From: Polyporus tsugae
Taxonomy: Eukaryota > Basidiomycota > Agaricomycetes > Polyporales > Polyporaceae
Direction: 5' to 3'
Length of the DNA: 64,000 nucleotides
Assembly (NCBI GenBank): GCA_024305745.1
Contig: JAHRBS010000010.1
Span: forward strand, 2,487,501-2,551,500
Under the pieces are notes generated by a model that saw only the letters and a program-made list of their open reading frames with translations, searched no databases and was not told the origin of the DNA. Below, one piece after another: positions 59,881 to 64,000 of the stretch. Position 1 is the stretch's first letter. Each line of letters begins with the position of its first letter. Made by a program: the position numbers and the translations under genes.

Positions 59881-59912
59881 GAAGTACTTCTACTTGCGAG
59901 TAGAAGTACTTC
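59881..59912. repeat. 32-bp near-perfect palindrome
   Basis: GAAGTACTTCTAC at the left end is the reverse complement of GTAGAAGTACTTC at the right end; only the innermost bases do not pair. Each arm also contains the palindrome GAAGTACTTC. Confidence 0.9.
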
Positions 59913-60551
59913 TCTGAATTGCGGTCGGTGCTATGTGCGAACTATATGCGAGCGTCGGAGATAAGGCATAAGTTTATCGCGTACCTCAGGCATACCAGGA
60001 GCTCTGCCCTCAGACGTCTACCGGTCAGATATGTTAGAGTTGGAGTACGTATACGACGTAGACGTAGTTTAAACGTCTATCGAGTCGCTTGATCTTCCTC
60101 GCGAAGGTCAGAACTGTCGCGCGATCTTCTCGGGACGGAGACGGACTGTTTTTATCTGGAACATGGGGACTGAGCCAAATTTATCAAAGACTATGTACAA
60201 ACGTTGGGCTCAAAAATAGTCATCGGCGGAAATCAAACAGCGCGGTGGCACCACGCCATGGCTTCTTTCTACTCATGACCGGCGGAACAAATGTAGCAAC
60301 ATCATCGATGATCCCCAGGCGGCTCGATGGGGTGACATTAAGTACTAGGCACTCCGAGAGTTCGTCAAGGGGCTGTAGAGAAGTAGATTGGGTCGTCGTG
60401 TGCGCGAGGGCGATGGGCATGATGAAGTGCATCACTGTTTGGGACCCACAACCGACCCAGCTGATGGCGTTAGCGTATGGGCGCTAACGCGACTTGGACT
60501 ACTTACTTACTTACTAGTAACTTAGTAGCACATCCGTTGTGCGCTCACACC

Positions 60552-60573
60552 ACGAGATATCAACGAGATATCA
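60552..60573. repeat. Tandem duplication of ACGAGATATCA
   Basis: The 11-mer ACGAGATATCA occurs twice head to tail (60552-60562 and 60563-60573). It contains the palindrome GATATC. No flanking element is evident. Confidence 0.8.
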
Positions 60574-60899
60574 GACCTTTCGTACACCATTCTCCATTAA
60601 CTTCAACGCTGGCAAGTTTGCAAATGGGCTAGTATTGGTTGTCTTAGGCTTCGCCACCCAACTGCGGTGGACATCATGATGCAATAACCTCCTACTTGAC
60701 CGTGCCCGTGCTGGACAGTGGAGAGGGTACAAACCTAGTAAGTGTTATTTCCGGAAGTGCAACTCACGGTCCCTGGGTAGATTCGCACATGGATTTCAAA
60801 ACAGACCCTCCCTTGCTACGTGACACGCCCTGACTCGAAACCCTATTGCCCAAGCCCCTGCCTGAGACTCACCACCTGTCACGCCTAGATGTCAGCAGG

Positions 60900-60908
60900 T
60901 ATATATAA
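60900..60908 (+). promoter_or_regulatory. TATA box of the methyltransferase gene
   Basis: TATATAAGG lies 84-92 bp upstream of the start codon at 60992. Confidence 0.6.
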
Positions 60909-60991
60909 GGAGGTGGGGTGCGCGAAGTAGGACTCGCTATCTCCTCGCCGTGCAGTGCATTGTCCATCCCTCACCCAGCTATTGTACGGAC

Positions 60992-61880
60992 ATGAGCATC
61001 ACCGACATCTGGGACCCGGTCAAGATCGCTGGTATCCGGGAGATCATCAAGACCCGCCAGCAGGATGGCTGGGATGAGGCTTGGTTCCTTTCTTTCCCAC
61101 TTGCTTGCTCATGCTAGTATTCCATGCTGACGCTGGTTGCAGGCAGAAAGACGTGACGCCGTGGGATGCGGGCACGTTGCAGCCTCCTCTCAAGGAGCTC
61201 ATAGAGTCCAAGGTCCTTCCTCTTCCGACGACGGGTCGCGCTCTTGTCCCTGGGTGCGGCAAAGTATGTGGCTCGCAGACCCTTTAATATTTGCTCTGAT
61301 CCGTTTCTTCCCTCCAAGGGCTACGATGCGATTTGCATCGCCGAGGGTCTCGGATTAGAGACCATTGGAACCGACATATCGACTACCGCCGTTCAGCAAG
61401 CTCAAGAGTGAGTCCGCTGTCGTTGATCCCGTTCCTCACTTGAGTAACAACTGCTGCCAGGTACACCGGTTCCACTGGCACGACTGCCAACGTCCGTTAC
61501 GAGGTCGCGGACTTCTTCGCCATGAAGGAGCAGTTCGACGTCGTGTACGACTACACGTGAGCGCGCCGTCTTCTCGAGTCCTTGCAGAAGTGACCGTCAT
61601 TCTGACGCGTTTAACCAGCTTCTTCGTCGCCATTCTCCCTCCCCGCCGCCCCGAGTGGGGCCGCAAGATGGCGGAGCTCGTCAAGCCTGGCGGGTACCTC
61701 ATCTGCCTCGTCTTCCCCATCCTTCCGTACACCGAGTTCGGTCCCCCGTTCTACGTCCGGCCCGAGCACTACGACGAGGTGCTCGGCGACGGCTGGGAGA
61801 AGGTCCTGGACGAGGTGCCGAAGATCAGCATGGATAGCCACGTCGGGAAGGAGCGCATCGTAGTTCGTAGGAAGCTGTGA
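60992..61880 (+). CDS. S-adenosylmethionine-dependent thiol/thiopurine methyltransferase-like protein (TPMT family)
   Basis: Five exons: 60992-61083, 61143-61263, 61319-61407, 61461-61556 and 61619-61880, giving 219 residues. The TPMT-type start WQKDVTPWDAGTLQPPLKEL is followed by SAM motif I in RALVPGCGKGYDAICIAEGL, the acidic ribose-binding end in ETIGTDISTTAVQQAQE, VADFFAMKEQFDVVYDYTFF (motif IV region), PPRRPEWGRKMAELVKPGGY, and FGPPFYVRPEHYDEVLGDGW. Fungal and plant members methylate halides, bisulfide or small thiols, giving volatile products; the acceptor here cannot be named. A TATA promoter and short leader suggest inducible expression. The first intron donor (GTTCCT) is weak, but only this junction gives the conserved WQKD. 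Confidence 0.9.
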
Positions 61881-62434
61881 TGCCCCCCTTCGCCCTCGTT
61901 TGCGTTTCCCGGCGGGTAACCCTCAAGTTTTGTAGTCTTCCGATCTTTGTCCGCGTAACGCTGCACCGCTGCTGTAGCACTGAACTCAACTTTGGGCGAT
62001 AGTTCTCGGTTCAACCCGAGCCCTTCGGGGGAGGGGGTTTATAGTACAGCTATCGAATACAGCACGTTGTCTAGCGCCTTGCAATGAGCGGTTCCGAAAC
62101 GCAATCTAAATACGTACGTGTATATGAATACTTGTCCCGCTTTCTTCGCTCTCCGCCAGCCCGGCACAGCCTTCTTGTTCCACTAGAGCGCCCTGCTGGC
62201 TTGCGTTTTCCGTATCATTGTGAAAGGCGCTTTAACGAAAAAGCACAGAAAGCGAAGCTACGGGTAACAGCAAACCAGTGAATAAGATAGCGTATTATCA
62301 TGACGATGCAAGAGGCGTAGTACGAGGGTTCGCGGTGGGATCGGGGGACGGAGACAGTAGGATTTGGCCACAGCGCGCGTGATAGTAGACTAGGTCTAAC
62401 AGAAAGGATGATACTCATACCTGAGGCAGCTCCA
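61881..62434. other. Convergent intergenic region
   Basis: 3' flanks of the methyltransferase (+) and the MFS transporter (-). No coding support. Confidence 0.6.
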
Positions 62435-63962
62435 TCATCGGGCCAACGAGCTCTTGGCGCGCATCTTTTCGCCATAGAACCACAGCCAGACGGGGAACGG
62501 GATACCGAGGGCGATCGCCAGTCCAGCGAGGAGCGAGTTGCCTCCGCCGATCCCGAGCGCGGCAAACATCTGGCTGCCGAACAGGGGGAAGGCGAAACCG
62601 AGCATTGACCGGAAGACCGACGCGGCGGCGAGGGCGCTGGCCGCGTATGTGAAGGTGTCGACGAGGTAGAGCTGGATCGGCAAGCTAAGTGGCCAATGGG
62701 GAACAATGTGTCAATAACAACGTCCTTCGATGCATATACCGGCCGGGAACGGAGCTCAGACTCACAACGTGGTCATCATCCCGAATCCGAAGATGCCGGT
62801 GCCAATGATCGGCATGATCCAGTGGATCCTCGCCTGCACCGACCATCCATACCAGCTGGCGAACACGTCAGCGAGTGATCTACGTGCAAGTCATCGGCGT
62901 GAACTCACAACACGCCAATGGGGACAAAGATCGAGCCGAACACGAGCACCGGGATACGGAACTCGGGCTTCCCCCTTCCATGTTTTTTGACCAGCTACGC
63001 GAAGCGATTATTGGGTGAGTTGACCACAACAAAGAATAGCGCACACACCCTACTGTACACGCGGTCGGAAAGGTAGACGCTCAACAACGTCGCCGACACG
63101 AATCCAATACCAAGACCGATGTAGGCTAGGCCGCCAGCGCCAGTGCTGAAACCATAGATGCCACTGAAGACCTCTAAACAATCAGGTTAGTCAAGAGTAG
63201 GACATCGAAGCTCTGTACAATTTACCCGGGAAAACGGCGAACATGAGGTAGTAAATGCCTGTCGGCAAGTTAGCAAACTCAGAGACGGGTGTTGAGATGA
63301 AGCACGGTCCGCACCATACATGCTACGCGCGGTGATGCTTGTGAGCACAAAGATAGCATTTAGGGGAACGGGGGGGGGACTCACAGAGCCATGTATGCAC
63401 TCAGCAGGAAGCAGATAATGCTCCTCGTGAGGAGCATGAAGGGCCGCGTCATGTCAACCCACAGACGATGCAGTCCTCCACTATGCTCCTGCACAAGGTG
63501 GGGATGCAACTGTGAAGCAGTTTCGGGATCGGCGGACGTCTTCGCGCGGCGCAGGCGGATAACTGGGTGATATGTTTCTTGGAGGAAGGGAATGCCAAGG
63601 ACAGCGGCGATGAGGCAAAGGCCTGCGATGACGACGAAGATGTACCGGAATCCGATTGACTCTGCAATAAAACCACCTGCTATGGGGCCAATGACAGGGC
63701 CCAGAAGCGGGCCGAGCGAATACAATGCCATGGCAGATGCGCGGTCTTTCTCGGAGAAGAGGTCGCTGATTGTGCCACCACCGCATGCAATGGGTGCGCT
63801 CCCGACAAATCCGGCTGAAAGACGCAGGATGAGTGCACACAGTGGGAAACTACAGGCGGATGACATACCAAGAATACGGAAGCCGATCAAGTCAGCTGCC
63901 GTGGGTGCATAGGCGCATCCAAAATTGAAGCCCAGGAATAACAAATTGTTTATATGCAGCAC
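62435..63962 (-). CDS. MFS multidrug/polyamine-type transporter (DHA1-like), 5' end outside window
   Basis: Exons seen: 63869-63962, 63385-63814, 63315-63322, 63226-63258, 63049-63173, 62909-62994, 62766-62855 and 62435-62684, coding the last 371 residues. The sequence from 63963 to the edge is intron. DHA1 features are GFRILAGFVGSAPIACGGGT, SDLFSEKDRASAMALYSLGP then LLGPVIGPIAGGFIAESIGF (motif C), a central loop with RRAKTSADPETASQ, and helices to LPIQLYLVDTFTYAASALAA and GIPFPVWLWFYGEKMR. It probably exports small molecules in exchange for protons at the plasma membrane. Exon 63315-63322 is 8 nt (C ATG TAT G) and is needed to give AYMALMYGIYYLMFAVFP. The intron at 63323-63384 holds a run of nine G on the + strand. 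Confidence 0.88.
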
Positions 63963-64000
63963 CTAGAAGTTTGCGTGCGTGAATAGCAGGTCTTTTAACA

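Larger units (their letters stand above)
59333..60899. other. 1.6 kb gene-free stretch with short repeats
   Basis: No supported gene. It contains a 32-bp near-perfect palindrome (59881-59912), ACTT repeats (60501-60514) and a tandem duplication of an 11-mer (60552-60573). Confidence 0.5.

Overview
The window is nuclear DNA from a filamentous basidiomycete, most likely an Agaricomycete. The evidence is gene density (29 gene calls in 64 kb), introns mostly 45-70 nt with GT..AG ends, very small exons, and lineage-typical families such as an expanded-family kinase-like gene, a short MCRRR-type cysteine-rich protein and a GPI-anchored PEBP protein. Gene models were built by hand from splice signals, reading-frame continuity and remembered family sequences. 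No alignment or RNA evidence was available.

Layout, left to right. 0-9.4 kb: the 5' end of SF3A3 (-) head to head with an eIF4A3/FAL1 DEAD-box helicase (+), a KEN-box protein (+), LCL2 (+), a gene-poor stretch, a PEBP-like cell-surface protein (+), the U2 snRNP protein SF3B6 (+), and a tiny six-exon cysteine-rich gene (-). 10.5-22.8 kb, an rRNA block: RNA polymerase I largest subunit RPA190 (-), a Laa2-like trafficking protein (-), an RRN11-like Pol I initiation factor (+) and the ribosome-biogenesis factor RIX1 (-). 23.2-28.4 kb: COQ2 (-), Rho-GDI (-), a CCCH zinc-finger protein (-), then 2.8 kb with no convincing gene. 31.1-40.4 kb: an MFS sugar transporter (+), the licensing factor CDT1 (+), a Gfo/Idh/MocA oxidoreductase (-) and a conserved protein of unknown function (+). 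40.5-44.1 kb, a proteasome block: beta-1 PRE3 (-), lid subunit RPN12 (+), alpha-7 PRE10 (-). 44.3-59.3 kb: nucleoporin NUP82 (+), a WW-domain membrane protein (-), a kinase-like gene with an in-frame TAG (-), a CSC1/OSCA-type channel (+) and the FG nucleoporin NSP1 (+). 60.9-64 kb: a TPMT-family methyltransferase (+) and an MFS transporter cut by the window edge (-).

The functional themes are U2/EJC splicing factors, rRNA synthesis and processing, the 26S proteasome, DNA-replication licensing, and two partner nucleoporins (NUP82 and NSP1). Several divergent start-to-start intervals are only 140-260 bp, and several carry ACGCGT or AGACGCGTCT elements.

No mobile element with clear ends, CRISPR array, rRNA or confident tRNA was found. 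The most unusual signals are structural: exons of 4, 8, 13, 14, 17 and 18 nt, including microexons across the RNA polymerase I active site; a repeated GTCCGT 5' splice site; an ~0.8 kb interruption of the RRN11-like gene; and a premature TAG in the catalytic loop of the kinase-like gene. I did not find a clearly new multi-gene system.
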